The notes beneath the pieces are model-generated. The model was not told the origin of the DNA. It ran no database searches and saw only the letters and a list, made by a program, of their open reading frames with translations. Below, piece after piece: positions 1 through 11,516 of a stretch of 64,000 nucleotides of DNA. A program made the translations under genes and the position numbers. Position 1 is the first letter of the stretch. Every line of letters begins with the position of its first letter. This DNA comes from Ashinkailepas kermadecensis (taxonomy: Eukaryota > Arthropoda > Thecostraca > Neolepadidae). The stretch is from contig JAOTOM010005126.1 in assembly GCA_034440615.1 (NCBI GenBank), forward strand, positions 451,001 to 515,000, in the 5' to 3' direction.

Positions 1-2
1 CT

Positions 3-2552
3 GTGGAGTCCATTTGGCTTGATGTTGCTGTCGGAAAAGGCAACAGCAATAAACTGAGGATAGGAGCTTTGTATCGATCAGGAACCTTGCCACATTCTCA
101 GCAACTGGAGCTCGATAAAGTGATTTGTGAGGAAATCAGTAGAAACTTTCAGAGGAAATGCCTTATTCTTGGTGACTTTAATCGAAAAGGATATGAAAAT
201 GTTGGTGTTGGCTCCCCATCATGTAAACTGTTTAGGAAATGCCTTGAAGAGGACTTGTTCTTACACCAGTTTGTAACGGAACCAACCAGGCAGGGCTCAT
301 TCTTGGACCTTGTCTTCTCAGATTTAAGTGATTTAGTTCAAGACTTGACTGTAGGAGAAACTCTGGGAAGAAGTGACCATAACATAGTAAGATTCAAGGC
401 ACAGGTAGCAGGGACAATCAAGGATAATTTGGCAAAGATTCCAAATTTTAACAGGGCAGACTTTGACTGCATGAGAGAGGCTTTAAGTGCCATAAAATGG
501 GAAGAAGAATTCTTTGATTTAAATGCCTGTGAAATGTGGGAAAAGTTCAAATCTTACTTGAGGGAAATTCAGATTAGACATGTCCCCCAAAAGCAAAGGC
601 GCAAAAGAAGGGTAGGAAAGCCAGCATGGCTTACACCAGATGTGATGAAAGCAATTAAGGCTAAGAAAGATGCATTTAGAGTATTTAAGGAAGCTTCAAA
701 TATCGTAAATCTAAGGTCGTATCAAAAATCTAGAGATGCTGTGAAGCAGAAAATCAGAGCAGCAAAGAGAGCAAAAGAATTGGATTTGGCTAGGAACTGT
801 AATGGGGACAGTAAAAAGTTCTTTAGTTTCTACAAGCTAAGTAAAGTTTCAAGCACAATTGGTCCACTGGAAGTAAATGGGACTATATTGAGCGAGGATG
901 GTGAGATGGTTGAGGAGCTGAGCAAGCAGTTTAAATCAGTGTTTACAGTGGAGGATGTGACTAATCTGCCAACCGTGAACCACAGTTCAATGACAGGTGA
1001 TCAGATACACGATGTTGATTTCATTGATAGTGATATTGTTTTCAATTATATCAGAAAAATAAAGTCAAACAAGGCAGCAGGACCTGATGGAATTTATGCT
1101 AGGGTATTGCGGGAAGCTGAAAAGGAAGTGGCAATTCCACTTAGTATAATATTTTGTAGATCAGTTTCACAAAATGAAATTCCTACAGATTGGAAACGGG
1201 CAAATGTAGTTCCTATTTTCAAGAAAGGAGAAAGAGGGAAAGTTGAAAACTATAGGCCAGTAAGCCTCACATCCCTAGTCTGCAAGGTACTCGAATCAAT
1301 TATCAAGGATAGAATAGTTAGTTTTCTGGAAGGAAACAGATTGATTCAAGATACTCAACATGGGTTTAGAAAAGGGCGATCGTGTCTCACAAATCTCTTG
1401 GACTTTTTGAATTTTGCTACAGAACAATTTGATCAGGGAAATCAGGTTGATGTAGCATATCTTGACTTTAGTAAGGCCTTTGACAAGGTACCCCATAGAC
1501 GGTTAATGATGCAGCTTCAGGTCCATGGTATTGCAGGTAGCATCCTAAAATGGATAGAGTTGTGGCTTTCAGATAGACAGCAGAGAGTGATGCTAAATGG
1601 TACAAAGTCATCATGGCAAAATGTTCTTAGTGGAGTACCCCAGGGGTCGGTACTGGGGCCACTATTGTTCATTATATATGTGAATAGCATTGAATGTGGC
1701 CTAAGCAGTAAGGTTTTGAAATTTGCGGATGATTTCAAGATCTTTAGGGCAATAACAGGGCACAATGAGCAGGTTTTGCTGCAGAAAGACTTAGACGAGC
1801 TAGTGAAGTGGTCCGAAAAATGGCAAATGAAGTTTAATTTTGATAAGTGCAAAGTCATGCATGTAGGTAGGCAGCATATGAAGGCTCCATACTTGATGGG
1901 TGGCCAAGTACTATCTGTGACTCAGCAGGAGAAGGACTTAGGTGTTATTTTGAACACAAAATTGGGGGCATCAGAACAGACCAAAGAAGCCAGGAAGAAG
2001 GCACTAAGAATGCTTGGGGCAATACAGAGGAATGTGTCATACAAAAGTGAGGAGGTCATCAGGAAGCTTTACTGTGCATATGTCAGGCCACATTTGGAAT
2101 ACTGTGTCCAAGCTTGGTCCCCTAGTTATGAGAAAGATTGTTGGCTTTTAGAGAGAGTACAAAAGAGGGCAACAAAAATGGTTAATGGTATAGGCAACCT
2201 GGCATATGAGGAAAGATTGAAGAAATTGAATATGTTTTCACTTAGATATAGAAGGCTGAGAGGAGATCTCATCGAGGTTTTTAAATTTGTTCATGGTCAG
2301 GAACAGGGATATCTCAGGGAAATGTTTGAATCTAACAGAAATGATGCAATTAGAGGTCATCAATTCAAAATTAAAGTTAATCACAGCAGGACAAGGTTAA
2401 GACAGTCTTTCTTCACCAACAGGGTAGTAGAACACTGGAACCAGCTGCCAGGAACCATTGTCAGTAGCAACACACTGAACATCTTTAAAAACGGCATAGA
2501 CAATCATTATAAGAATAGGGGGCTTGTTTTTCTGTATTCCAGGGAGGGTTGA
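3..2552 (+). CDS. CR1-like ORF2 protein, endonuclease/reverse transcriptase (N-terminus missing)
   Basis: 849 codons are open from the window edge to a TGA at 2550-2552. The enzyme would nick target DNA and copy the element RNA by target-primed reverse transcription. The C-terminal half of an APE-like endonuclease is visible: LGDFN at residues 56-60 and SDHN at 124-127. A basic linker (about 190-260) follows, then the reverse transcriptase: NYRPVSL 416-422, LDFSKAFD 487-494, GVPQGSVLGP 544-553 and the catalytic FADD 574-577. The C-terminal part (about 660-849) has the usual CR1 tail with HLEYC and LLERVQKRA. There is no RNase H domain, as expected for CR1. No initiator Met is visible; the first codon read is GTG, and the true start must lie upstream. 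The frame has no stop or shift, unlike the copy at 27545, so this could derive from an active source. Confidence 0.93.
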   Translation: MESIWLDVAVGKGNSNKLRIGALYRSGTLPHSQQLELDKVICEEISRNFQRKCLILGDFNRKGYENVGVGSPSCKLFRKCLEEDLFLHQFVTEPTRQGSFLDLVFSDLSDLVQDLTVGETLGRSDHNIVRFKAQVAGTIKDNLAKIPNFNRADFDCMREALSAIKWEEEFFDLNACEMWEKFKSYLREIQIRHVPQKQRRKRRVGKPAWLTPDVMKAIKAKKDAFRVFKEASNIVNLRSYQKSRDAVKQKIRAAKRAKELDLARNCNGDSKKFFSFYKLSKVSSTIGPLEVNGTILSEDGEMVEELSKQFKSVFTVEDVTNLPTVNHSSMTGDQIHDVDFIDSDIVFNYIRKIKSNKAAGPDGIYARVLREAEKEVAIPLSIIFCRSVSQNEIPTDWKRANVVPIFKKGERGKVENYRPVSLTSLVCKVLESIIKDRIVSFLEGNRLIQDTQHGFRKGRSCLTNLLDFLNFATEQFDQGNQVDVAYLDFSKAFDKVPHRRLMMQLQVHGIAGSILKWIELWLSDRQQRVMLNGTKSSWQNVLSGVPQGSVLGPLLFIIYVNSIECGLSSKVLKFADDFKIFRAITGHNEQVLLQKDLDELVKWSEKWQMKFNFDKCKVMHVGRQHMKAPYLMGGQVLSVTQQEKDLGVILNTKLGASEQTKEARKKALRMLGAIQRNVSYKSEEVIRKLYCAYVRPHLEYCVQAWSPSYEKDCWLLERVQKRATKMVNGIGNLAYEERLKKLNMFSLRYRRLRGDLIEVFKFVHGQEQGYLREMFESNRNDAIRGHQFKIKVNHSRTRLRQSFFTNRVVEHWNQLPGTIVSSNTLNIFKNGIDNHYKNRGLVFLYSREG

Positions 2553-2590
2553 TCGACAGGGAGGAGTTGGGAGTTGAGAGGAGTTTGAAA

Positions 2591-2945
2591 TTGTTGAGTG
2601 TGTTATGCAATAGCAAGTGAGTCTCTTATTAAGTCTAAACGCTTTATAACTTTATATAGGGTGTACCTAGCAGTGGATTCAGCACCTTCCTTCGGGATGT
2701 GATACTGATGAGATTGTCTATGGTAGCACAATGGGTATGATGGGAGGAGTTTGTAATTGTTGAGTGTATTATGCAATAGCAAGTGAGTCTCTTATTAAGT
2801 CTGAACGCTTTATGAATTTGTGTGGGGTGTGCCTAGCAGTGGATTCGGCACCTTCCTTCGGGATGTGATGCTGATGAGATTGTCTATGGTGGCACGATGG
2901 GTGTGATGGGAGGAGCTTGTGATTGTTGAGGGTGTTATGCGGTAG
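2591..2945 (+). repeat. 166-bp tandem repeat in the CR1-like 3' UTR
   Basis: Two full units start with TTGTTGAGTGT at 2591 and 2757, and a third partial unit starts at 2923. Each carries the landmark CAGTGGATTC and CACCTTCCTTCGGGATGTGA. The same structure with the same spacing occurs in copy 2 at 30136, 30302 and 30468, so the duplication predates both insertions. Confidence 0.9.
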
Positions 2946-3125
2946 CAAGTGAGTGGTGCTAGATAGGCTGGGATATATAGCTTCCTAGGAACTTGGGATA
3001 AGGGATTGATTGGGGTGGGAGTATGTACATTCCTAGTACCTTTTCTAGATAGGCTTAACCCAGATGGGCCCCTGTGGCTCTTATTAAGCCTTAATACTTT
3101 ATGACTTTATGACTTTATGACTTTT

Positions 3126-5680
3126 ACTAGAAGATACGCTGTCGATGTGACGCTGAGGGCTCCTGTAGTTGTTCTGATGCATTTTTCTTAACGATCTCTA
3201 ACTTTTTTATCTGGTTTTCTGAAGTGATGGCAAAGATGAGGCTGCTGTATTCTATCATGGGTCGTATGATTGATTTGTAGGGTCGTAGTAGTGTTTTCCT
3301 GTCTCCGTCTCAGTATGTGCCTTCAAGTGCACGGAGTACGTTGACGCGCTTCGCGCATCTCTTCGAGATGGAGGTGATGTGTGTGTTGAAACTAAGTTTT
3401 TCGTCCAAATGTACTCTTAAGAACTTAATAGTTTTTACCTGTTCGATGGCTTTGCCATCGACTTTAAGTAGTGTTGTGGGTGTCGGTGGAGACTATGGTC
3501 GATATTGTGACTATATGTGACTGTGGCCAATATTCCTGCGGACAGGGTGAAGCCTCACGCTTTTCACTTTGCGATGTGGTCGAGAACTATTTCAATGGTT
3601 TTCTCAGTTTCTGAGAAGCATTTTGTTGTTGTCCAAATGGCTATGTCATCCGCGAAAAGTGGGTATTTAAGTGACGTTTCCGTGTGATTAGCAAGTATGT
3701 CGTGAATCATGATGGTCAAGAGGCTCGGTGAGAGCACGCTCCCCTGTGCCAGGCCATGTTCTTGAGGAGCGGTGTTTGATGTGACACTGCCACATCGGAC
3801 CTTAAGGGTCCTGCCTCTGAAAAAGTTGAGAATGAAGTGTGGCATGTGTCGGCGTAGGCCTATTTTTTGGAGTTTGTGTTCCAGTGTGGACTTGTGTACT
3901 CGGTCGAATGCGGCAGTGATGCCTAATTAAGCAGCTATTGTTGTGCGTTTGACGCGTAGAACACTTTTGATGTAGTGCACTAGTCTAATGGGATTGTCTG
4001 TTGTTGATCTTTGACGCCGGAAACCGCACTGGAATTCGTCGAGCAGGTCGTTGTATTGTAGAAAATGTCTCAATCGTGTGTTGACCATGAGTTCGATCAG
4101 TTTACTAGCGCAGCTAGTAAATGAAATGGGTCTATAAGCTGTTTGGGTGGAATGATCTTGTGCGGCTTTGATAATGTAAGGACTACGCTTCCCCGCCATG
4201 AGGCGGGAAATTTGTCGCTTTGGTACAGATCGTTAATGGCCGCTAGTAGGTACGTTAAATAATTTTTGCTAAGATGTTAAAAAAAAACTGGTAATGGGTG
4301 ATGTCCGGCCAAACCGACGTGTTTCCACAATTGCTTAAGTCAAGTTGTAATTCGTGCATAGTGAATGCTTGATTGTACACTTATGCGTTGCTAAAATTTG
4401 CCTTGGCGGCAAGGGCGTCTAGAGCGCTTACTATAGTGGTGTCGTGGGTGTTGTTGCCAGACACGCTGGCGTAGTGTAGTTTAAAATGGTCTACACCCTG
4501 TTGTGGGTCCGTAATGTGATATCCTTCCACCGTCAGCTGGGGAAAGGGGCCCGGCAGTAGGCGTTTCAGATTCAAACGCTTCATCAGATCCCAGATTCTG
4601 CCGGTAGGAATGGACCTATTGAATTGAGACACAAAAGTCTGCCAACCGTGTTGGCGTGCTGTTGGAATTGTGTACCAGCAGTGCTTTGTTAGATTGTCTG
4701 TATGCTGATAGGTGTGCTTCACGCATGCATCTTTTGTATTGTCTGTGGGCACGGCGTCGTGCAGCGATTGTCCTTTGGCAGTCCGGGGTCCACCGTGCCG
4801 TAAATGCCTTTTTCCTAGATTGATTACTTTTTGGGACTGAGTCATGTGCTGTTGAGCTGATGGCCCTGAGTATTGTCTCGATTGTACTGGTCTCTGACAT
4901 TGCTAGGTTGAGGTCCACCTGATCCTCGAGTTTTGTCAAGTCCGCTCTTTTCAAGTTCGAAGATGGTCTGAATAGCTTAGTGTTGTGGATAGCGTCAGTG
5001 CTGAGTCTAATTATAATTGAGTAGTTGTCGCTCAGCCCGGGAACGTCTGAAACTGACCAATCAAAGAGTGAGCTTACTCGTTGGGAGCAGCACGTTGCAT
5101 CAATGCAATCTTCCGCATCCTCCTAAGGTCTGGTTGTGGTGGATGGCGACCCCGGTGTTTAGAAGCACCAAGTTGTGATCCGAAATAAACTGGTGAATTT
5201 CGCGTCCTCTAGTGTCCGTCCGATCGTTTCCCCAGGAGGGATGTTTAGCATTAAAGTATCCATAATTAGAATTGGTGGATGAGCCTGAAGCAGCAAGTCG
5301 TTCAGCTCCTGTGGTGTCGGGGTTGCAGCTGACGGTAAAATATGTAGTGAGATGATTGGGGTTTGCCAATGGAAATTTTTAGGGTGACTGCTACGCAGTT
5401 CGGAGGAGAATTTAACGTTACTCGACGATGAGGTATGCTGCTAGCGATGAGTCTGGCTGAGCCCCATTTTCGATGTGGACCGTTTACGTTATCGACATGC
5501 CAAGTGTAGCCTGGAATTTTACTACAAATGAAGTCCAAGTCTCAAAAGTGAGTTTCTTGGAGCGCAGCTAGTAATGGCTTTTGTTTCAGGAATTCTTATT
5601 TGAATGATATGTACTTGCTTATAAAGCCACCAGTGTTCCACTGCAGAAAAAGTGCCATTGCCGAATGCCTTCAGTGTCTG
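3126..5680 (-). mobile_element. Jockey-like LINE, degenerate
   Basis: Read from 5680 down to 3126, broken frames spell an ORF2. The endonuclease start is visible near 5640 (QWNTGG, then LLAALQETHF with a stop after it), followed by GYFNAKHPSWGNDRTD near 5260-5220, a linker, and RT blocks. RT blocks include TAYRPISFTSCASKL near 4150-4100, CGFRRQRSTTDN near 4025, GLAQGSVLSP near 3755 and the catalytic FADD at about 3645-3656. The C-terminal FLRVHLDEKLSFNTHI region is near 3400. This order is that of Jockey-clade elements of arthropods. At least five stops or shifts interrupt it, so it is dead. The 3' end is cut where the CR1-like copy ends. ORF1 is not visible. Confidence 0.85.
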
Positions 5681-5899
5681 TTGGTGCTCCTATACTGGGG
5701 TGGTGTCAGTGTGGTGTTGCGGGTGATCTACCTGGAAAATATCACTATATACACGTATATTTTGGGTCCTTTCAACCAAAATATTCATACGAAATGTGTT
5801 TATCCGATTGACGTCCGAAAATCCTAAGGTTAGGTCAGATCACACCTTGGACCTGACCTAACACCGCTTGGAAAGGGTTTCCAATGAAAGTCATATTAG
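5681..5899. other. unassigned spacer
   Basis: No coding signal or repeat boundary was found. Several AGGTCA or TGACCT hexamers begin at about 5832 and continue into the neighbouring repeat. Confidence 0.5.
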
Positions 5900-6515
5900 G
5901 TCAAATGAGGTCAGATCACATGAGGCCACACCACCTCAGGTCATTCTTTGGCCATCAAATGTCATGTCGCAAGACTTAGGTGGCGCTGAAAAAGGAATTC
6001 AGATGCCATTCGGTGAAGAACAGCAAGATTCTGTATAAAATGGCATTGTGTAGAATATTCATGATAAGTGACCTGACCTGATGTCATTGACCTTTGACAC
6101 ATAATTTAACCCCGAATTCTTATTGCATGCTCAGGATTCATTTTCACGTGAAGAACTACCCTAAAATGTATTATTCCCCATATAATAGTATTTTACCTGG
6201 CGTCAGGTTAGAAACATTGACCTTCCTTAAAAGTTTCAGATATGAAGTTGTTCGCCTTGATGAAAGGACAGCATGATCTGAATGTGGTGCTTATATGTTG
6301 CAACTACTCAGAATGGCGAACTTTGAAAATTTTGAAGCATCACTCATTTTGACCCGTCTCAGGTAAATGACCTTAGATGACCTGGATCTGAAGCTTTTGC
6401 GCGAAGTGCCGAATAGATGTATAAGAAGCTGTTCAAAATGTCGTTTATCTGCGCCTACTCATTCAGTCGTTATCACCGAAAAACCCGAGGAAGACTCCAG
6501 AGAGCCTCGCCCCGG
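5900..6515 (+). repeat. dispersed repeat family B, copy 1
   Basis: This stretch aligns by eye with the reverse complement of 55745-56350. Shared landmarks in order are GTCATGTCGCA, AGGTGGCGCTGAA (copy 2 has AGGCGGCGCTGAA), GACCTGACCTGATGTCATTG, the LDxRTA codons near 6260, TTGCAACTACTCA near 6298, and an AGATGTATAAGAAG block near 6415. Copy 1 is full of stops. Copy 2 is open for 146 codons. The left part is rich in AGGTCA motifs. It may be an old transposon or a retrocopied gene end; I do not recognise it. Confidence 0.65.
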
Positions 6516-7330
6516 CCCGTCGGGGTTAATAAAATGTATATGATAAAAAGTGCGTAGGAAAATAGATTGGTAGGTGTAGGATTTTCGTCAGAGTCGTGAG
6601 GCTCTGGTTCACCTCCTGCTATCGGCTTGGGACACACGGTTCCACGCGACGACTAGTAGTCGAAGAGTAGCGGCGCTACGTGGCTTGTCCAGCTAAGCGC
6701 GTCGCTCACAACCGAATGATTTTACGCCATCCCGAAGCAAAGTGATACATATTTGGGTGTCCAGTGAAGCATGAGTGGCCGATGGATTGCGCCGTACCGC
6801 CTGCATTAGCAATGTGCCGGCCTGTTGGCTGGCGGCCAGTCGATGGTTCTGGTTCTGAATAACGCGTTCGCTGTGCTAATGCACGTCCTTGCGGTCCCGC
6901 CGCCGTCCATTACCGCAAAGGTCAGCCGGCCTGCCGTCGGCTGCCGGTGGAGGAGCGACAACAGGGCGCGGTGAAGCTCGTAGCACCGGCGCGAACAGCC
7001 AGTGGGAGCTAAACACTGATGTACCCACTGGACACGGCGTGATCAGCTGGCGCGATGAGGCGCGCATCGACCGGCTTTCCCTGCAATGACCGGTTGGTCA
7101 GACGGCGGCGGTCAGAAGCGAGGTGAGAATCGACGCCCCGTCCTGGGCACAGGTGGCAAAAACGTATTAAACTGGCATGCACCGAAAGTTAAAATCCCTC
7201 GGCTTTCCCTGTGAACCTTTCCCTGTGCACCTGCTTGCAAGGGAGAAAGCTCTCCAGCATTCAAAGGCGAAAAGCTTACCCGTTGTAGTGTGTACCTGTC
7301 AGCTTGGACAGCCCTTGCCTCATATCACAC
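6516..7330. other. intergenic or intronic sequence, partly GC-rich
   Basis: At 6527-6545 a CCCCG/CGGGG hairpin is followed by TTAATAAAATG, which resembles a LINE 3' terminus, but no coding part is attached. The stretch 6880-7090 is GC-rich with reading frames on both strands and no recognisable domain. Nothing else was found. Confidence 0.4.
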
Positions 7331-7600
7331 GGCCAGACCTCATCCGACCTAATCCAAGCCGACTCAATCCGATCTGACCCTGCACAGCACAATCCGACCT
7401 CACTGGACCTAAGCGGACCCAAAGAGACCTAACTCGCCATATCCTACGGTGGATCAGCCATCTCCGAGGTCCGCAACATGGTGCTCACCTCAGACCAACT
7501 GGTGGTGATCACACAATTCACATCAGACCACCTGTTGGTGTTCACACAACACTTCACCTCAGACCACCTGATGGTGATAACACAATCCGCCGTGAAGTGA
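7331..7600. repeat. short degenerate tandem repeats
   Basis: From 7331 to 7440 there are irregular repeats of a CCGACCTAAT-like decamer. From 7491 to 7600 there are three units of 33-36 bp, each beginning with CAGACCA (7491, 7524, 7560) and containing CACACAA. Confidence 0.7.
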
Positions 7601-8239
7601 GGACCCACTCCACGCACCACTGGATCCAAGGCTCATGACTACACGGAGGTTGACTTCCACGGTCTGCGCAGCCCCTGAGATATTGTGAAATGTCTTCATG
7701 TCGGTGCCTCATTTCCATCCCAATATTGTTCATTAAATGCTCCTAGTTTTGTGTCGAAGTTCCTTCGCGACGTTTCCCCTGGCTGGCAACTTACAGCAGC
7801 AATTTGTGATGTAATGCAGGATTCCAAGTTCTAATTTTCTCACTCAAAGCCAGATCTCCTCTCTTCACTCTGCTCATCAAGCCTCATCACAATATTTCTC
7901 CTGCAGTGCTCTCAATCTTTGTTCAACTAAATGGGTCTGCGGCGACACACCAGCGCGCGGTCGGCGAACCGTAGATGCCACACAGTAGCAGGCACCTGCC
8001 TTCCGTTCCCCCGGCAAACGGCAAATGACATTGGCTTTTGTCCCAGGGTCTTGAGCTTAGAGTCAGGATGGGGTGACGCTTTCTATCGCTGCTCTTAACA
8101 AAGTATGTTGGTGAATGTTGGCCTGAGCGCGGCGCCGCGAGCAGACGCGTCTCGGTCGCTCGCCCAACCTTTCCCTCGCCCTCTGTTATTTGGGTTTAAG
8201 GGCGCTTCGGCCATCCCTCGCCCTCTGTGTTGCCTCTGT
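7601..8239. other. unassigned sequence
   Basis: No domain or boundary was recognised. CCCTCGCCCTCTGT occurs twice near 8170 and 8215, about 40 bp apart. Confidence 0.4.
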
Positions 8240-8331
8240 GTATAGGGTGTGTGAAACTCTGAGTGAGAAGTGAACCAGAAAGAGTGAAGAGTGTGCCAGA
8301 AAAAAAGAAGAAGTGAAATATCGAACCAAAA

Positions 8332-8357
8332 CGTATAGGCACCGGCGTGCCTATACG
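8332..8357 (+). other. perfect 10-bp hairpin in the LINE 5' UTR
   Basis: CGTATAGGCA and TGCCTATACG pair perfectly around a six-base CCGGCG loop. It lies about 300 bp upstream of the ORF start. Confidence 0.6.
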
Positions 8358-8660
8358 CTACACGTGCGCGAAGTGACTGAACTCACTAGTGGAAATTTCT
8401 GCTGGATATTCCTGACGGTAATTGCACAGCCCAGTGATTGGACGCCTGCAAAAAACTGAGTGAGTGAAGAAGTGACAGCGCCCTTCTCTGTATTGACTTC
8501 CCTTGCATCAATCATCAGCTGCTGCCCGTGGTTAGTGTTCTTTCCGACACTGCAGCGGAGAAGACAATGATCTGACTGTCGCCTTGGTGTCGCTCGGAAT
8601 TCCTGTGCCTCTAGCAATAGTGTTCTGCATCGTCTATCCACAGCTCTACCAGTTTTCAAC

Positions 8661-10300
8661 ATGCACACGAACATAATCAGGCTGCTGCTATCCATCGTCC
8701 TTGTTCAAATATTCACCGCCTTCACGTCCCCCGGTCACCCGGGCTCGCAACGGGCACGCAGCCGTCCCGTCCGTGACGTCATCACCGCCGTGGCCTTCGC
8801 CACCGCCAGTCACCAGCTCACGCTCCCCTCGGCCAACCCCACCGAGGGGAGCGTCGCCGTTACTAAATCAGCGCCCAAGAAAACACGCTGGGGCAGGCGC
8901 GGCGCCAGGGGCGGCAGAAGACGCGGATCGCGGGGCGGAACAAGCCATGTGACAGCTCAGCAGCGCAAAGGACATCTTCACCTGGGACTCATCAATGCCC
9001 AATATATCAAACCTAAGCTACTTGAGCTACACCACGACCTTGGTTCTTACTGTCTAGACCTAGCTGTGGTGACTGAGACCTGGCTGTGACCTAGCACCCC
9101 CACGCGTCTCATTAACTTCCCCGGTTATCCAGTGAAACGCGCGGACCGGCACGACTCTAGTGGTTACGGTGGGGTGGCGATTATCGCCAAGTCAGCGCTA
9201 ACTATTACCGTTTTTAAAATTTCTACGCCTCCGAACTCGAGCTCCAAACTAGAATCACCCTGGGCCAAAATCAAAGGGAAAAGCGGAAAGTATTTCATTC
9301 TAGCGGCAATCTATCGGCCTCCTCGTAACACTCTTCCTGCCTTAAATGATGACTTCACTGAGCTCGAAAGACAGGTTCAATTGGCGACACTGAACTTTAC
9401 TGGCACTTTCTACCTCGCAGGTGATCTAAATTGCAACCTCCTCGACACGGCTAATAGCCCCAGCAAAACACACCTGCTTGAGTTCATAAGCAACTATTCA
9501 CTTACCGTGACAGTGCAGCGCACTACATTCGCCACAGGCTCTTTATTGGATGTCATCATAACAAACTCGCCCATCTCTGTCGGCAGAACCAGAGTGAGTT
9601 TGTGCCACTACAGTCCTCACAAATGTATCATATGCTCGATTAAAGTAAACAGGCCTGCCTCAGTTAACACCGTGATAAAATCACGTTCTTTCGGACGAGT
9701 GGATACCTCGGAACTGACCCTGACCTTGGTGAGATCGACTGGGTCAAGGTCACTGATCGCAATTCAGTAACTGACAAATGGGACACCCTGCTGAGATTGC
9801 TGACACCTATTCTCGACGAGCACCTGCCACTCAGAAACATCAAAATTCTGAACCCAACAGCACCACATGTTAGCGAAGCTACCAAACAGCTTATGCATCG
9901 GCGAAATGTAGCTTTGCACTTGCAAGATAGAAGTACATACAAAGTACTTAACAGACAAGTTCGCTCAGTTATTAGAGCTGACTGTAGGGACGAGATTAGC
10001 AGAAAGATAGCTCAGAAAGGCCCATCAGCTGCGTGGCGTGCTATCAAGCCCATTATCGACACCAAAAAAGGCTCTCATAGACTTCAACCTCAGGTCCTTC
10101 CTGAGCAGCTAAATCAATACTTTATTAGTGTCGGACCTAAGGAATCAGCAGAGGTCAAACGCCAGGCAAACATGTCTGAACACACACCTCCCAGTTGCCG
10201 GCTATTGCGCGTCTCTACCAGCTCCGATAAAGTATCACCCATATCCCTCGAACAGCTAGCCAAAATTGTCATGGACATGAGACGCACAAGTGTCCAAGGT
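8661..10300 (+). pseudogene. LINE endonuclease ORF with stop and frameshift
   Basis: The frame opens at ATG 8661. Its first 25 residues are hydrophobic, followed by an Arg/Gly-rich stretch near 8870-8940. The endonuclease start is HLGLINAQYIKPKLLEL near 8980, and VVTETWL is interrupted by TGA at 9087-9089. The same frame resumes with GYGGVAIIAKSALT near 9165 and LAAIYRPPRN near 9300. It continues with LAGDLNCN near 9415 and a GSLLDVIIT block near 9540. A frameshift near 9715-9725 moves the reading to a second frame, where the linker EIDWVKVTD and SRKIAQKGPSAAWRAIKPII can be read to about 10300. The family is clearly a non-LTR retrotransposon; L2 versus CR1 cannot be settled without the RT. 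Confidence 0.8.
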
Positions 10301-10460
10301 CAGCGCGACCCAATCGCCGCCATATCGCCAGTCGCAGGGCCACGAAGCCTCCTACCAAGCAAGCGCCCGGTGTACACGCAACGGCACAGTCGCCACAGTA
10401 GCTGGCGGGCATGAGCTGGACGGTCGTCACAACAGCGAGCGGGCGAGGAGACACGGTCTG

Positions 10461-11290
10461 CGCGGCGTCAGCGGGCACCGGCACCACAGCCACCATACCA
10501 ACGTCCGTGGCCGTGATCGACACACGACCACCCGGCGTCAGCGGGCACCGGCACCACAGCCACAACACCAACGTCCGTGGCCGTGATCGACACACGACCA
10601 CCCGGCGTCAGCGGGCACCGGCACCACAGCCACAACACCAACGTCCGTGGCCGTGATCGACACACGACCACCCGGCGTCAGCGGGCACCGGCACCACAGC
10701 CACAACACCAACGTCCGTGGCCGTGATCGACACACGACCACCCGGCGTCAGCGGGCACCGGCACCACAGCCACAACACCAACGTCCGTGGCCGTGATCGA
10801 CACACGACCACCCGGCGTCAGCGGGCACCGGCACCACAGCCACAACACCAACGTCCGTGGCCGTGATCGACACACGACCACCCGGCGTCAGCGGGCACCG
10901 GCACCACAGCCACAACACCAACGTCCGTGGCCGTGATCGACACACGACCACCCGGCGTCAGCGGGCACCGGCACCACAGCCACAACACCAACGTCCGTGG
11001 CAGTGATCGACACACGACCACCAGCGGGCACCGGCACCACAGCCACAACACCAACGTCCGTGGCCGTGATCGACACACGACCACCCGGCGTCAGCGGGCA
11101 CCGGCACCACAGCCACAACACCAACGTCCGTGGCCGTGATCGACACACGACCACCCGGCGTCAGCGGGCACCGGCACCACAGCCACAACACCAACGTCCG
11201 TGGCCGTGATCGACACACGACCACCCGCTGGCACCGGCACCACAGCCACCACACCAACGTCCGTGGCCGTGATCGACACACGACCACCCG
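10461..11290 (+). repeat. 70-bp minisatellite, about 12 units
   Basis: Units begin CCCGGCGTCAGCGGGCACCG and recur every 70 bp from 10461 (10531, 10601, 10671 and so on). Seven or eight units are almost identical; the last few carry deletions (near 11021 and 11226). Because 70 is not a multiple of three, translation drifts through all frames and each frame soon meets the TGA in CCGTGATCGA. The short reading frames seen on both strands here are artefacts. Confidence 0.95.
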
Positions 11291-11516
11291 CTGCCTGCCG
11301 ATTATTCGATATTGGCCACTAGTTCTCGACTTTAGCCAGCTGCTGTTGTCGCCAGTTTGGCCGGGCGGGCGACTGATGGCTGACAGTGGCCGGGCGGCGT
11401 TTCATTAGCGCCGTCGGCTGGCCACTTCCCAACTCGGCGCCGCGGCTGACCGGACAAAAAAAACGGCGGTCGCCTCCGGTCGGATGGCTTGGACGGGACA
11501 GTTGGATATTAGAGCG

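Larger units (their letters stand above)
1..3125 (+). mobile_element. CR1-like non-LTR retrotransposon, copy 1 (5' end outside window)
   Basis: A LINE that runs in from the left edge. It has an open ORF2 (endonuclease plus reverse transcriptase), a 3' UTR of about 570 bp with a 166-bp tandem duplication, and a terminal run of an 8-bp unit (CTTTATGA, about three copies). A short 8-bp microsatellite at the 3' end is a known hallmark of the CR1 clade, which supports that assignment along with the RT sequence. The second copy at 27543 is nearly identical, so the family moved recently. The right end abuts an older minus-strand Jockey-like LINE without a spacer. The 5' UTR and any ORF1 cannot be seen. 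Confidence 0.92.
8240..10320 (+). mobile_element. LINE 5' part (L2/CR1-like), truncated before the reverse transcriptase
   Basis: It comprises a likely 5' UTR of about 420 bp, an ORF encoding an APE-like endonuclease and part of the linker. It stops near 10310, where unrelated sequence and a 70-bp minisatellite begin. No reverse transcriptase follows, so the 3' half was deleted or lies elsewhere. The left boundary is approximate. The 5' UTR holds a 10-bp perfect hairpin at 8332-8357. Confidence 0.75.

Noticed and set aside
1296..1858. Minus-strand genes within the CR1-like ORF2
   Set aside because: They are shadow frames of the RT; the same shadows recur in copy 2.
8661..8740. Signal peptide of a secreted host protein
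   Set aside because: The same frame runs straight into a LINE endonuclease; the hydrophobic start is part of that ORF or chance.
10411..11408. His/Thr/Arg-rich proteins encoded by the 70-bp array
   Set aside because: Frames cycle through a non-triplet repeat and stop at the same TGA; pure artefact.
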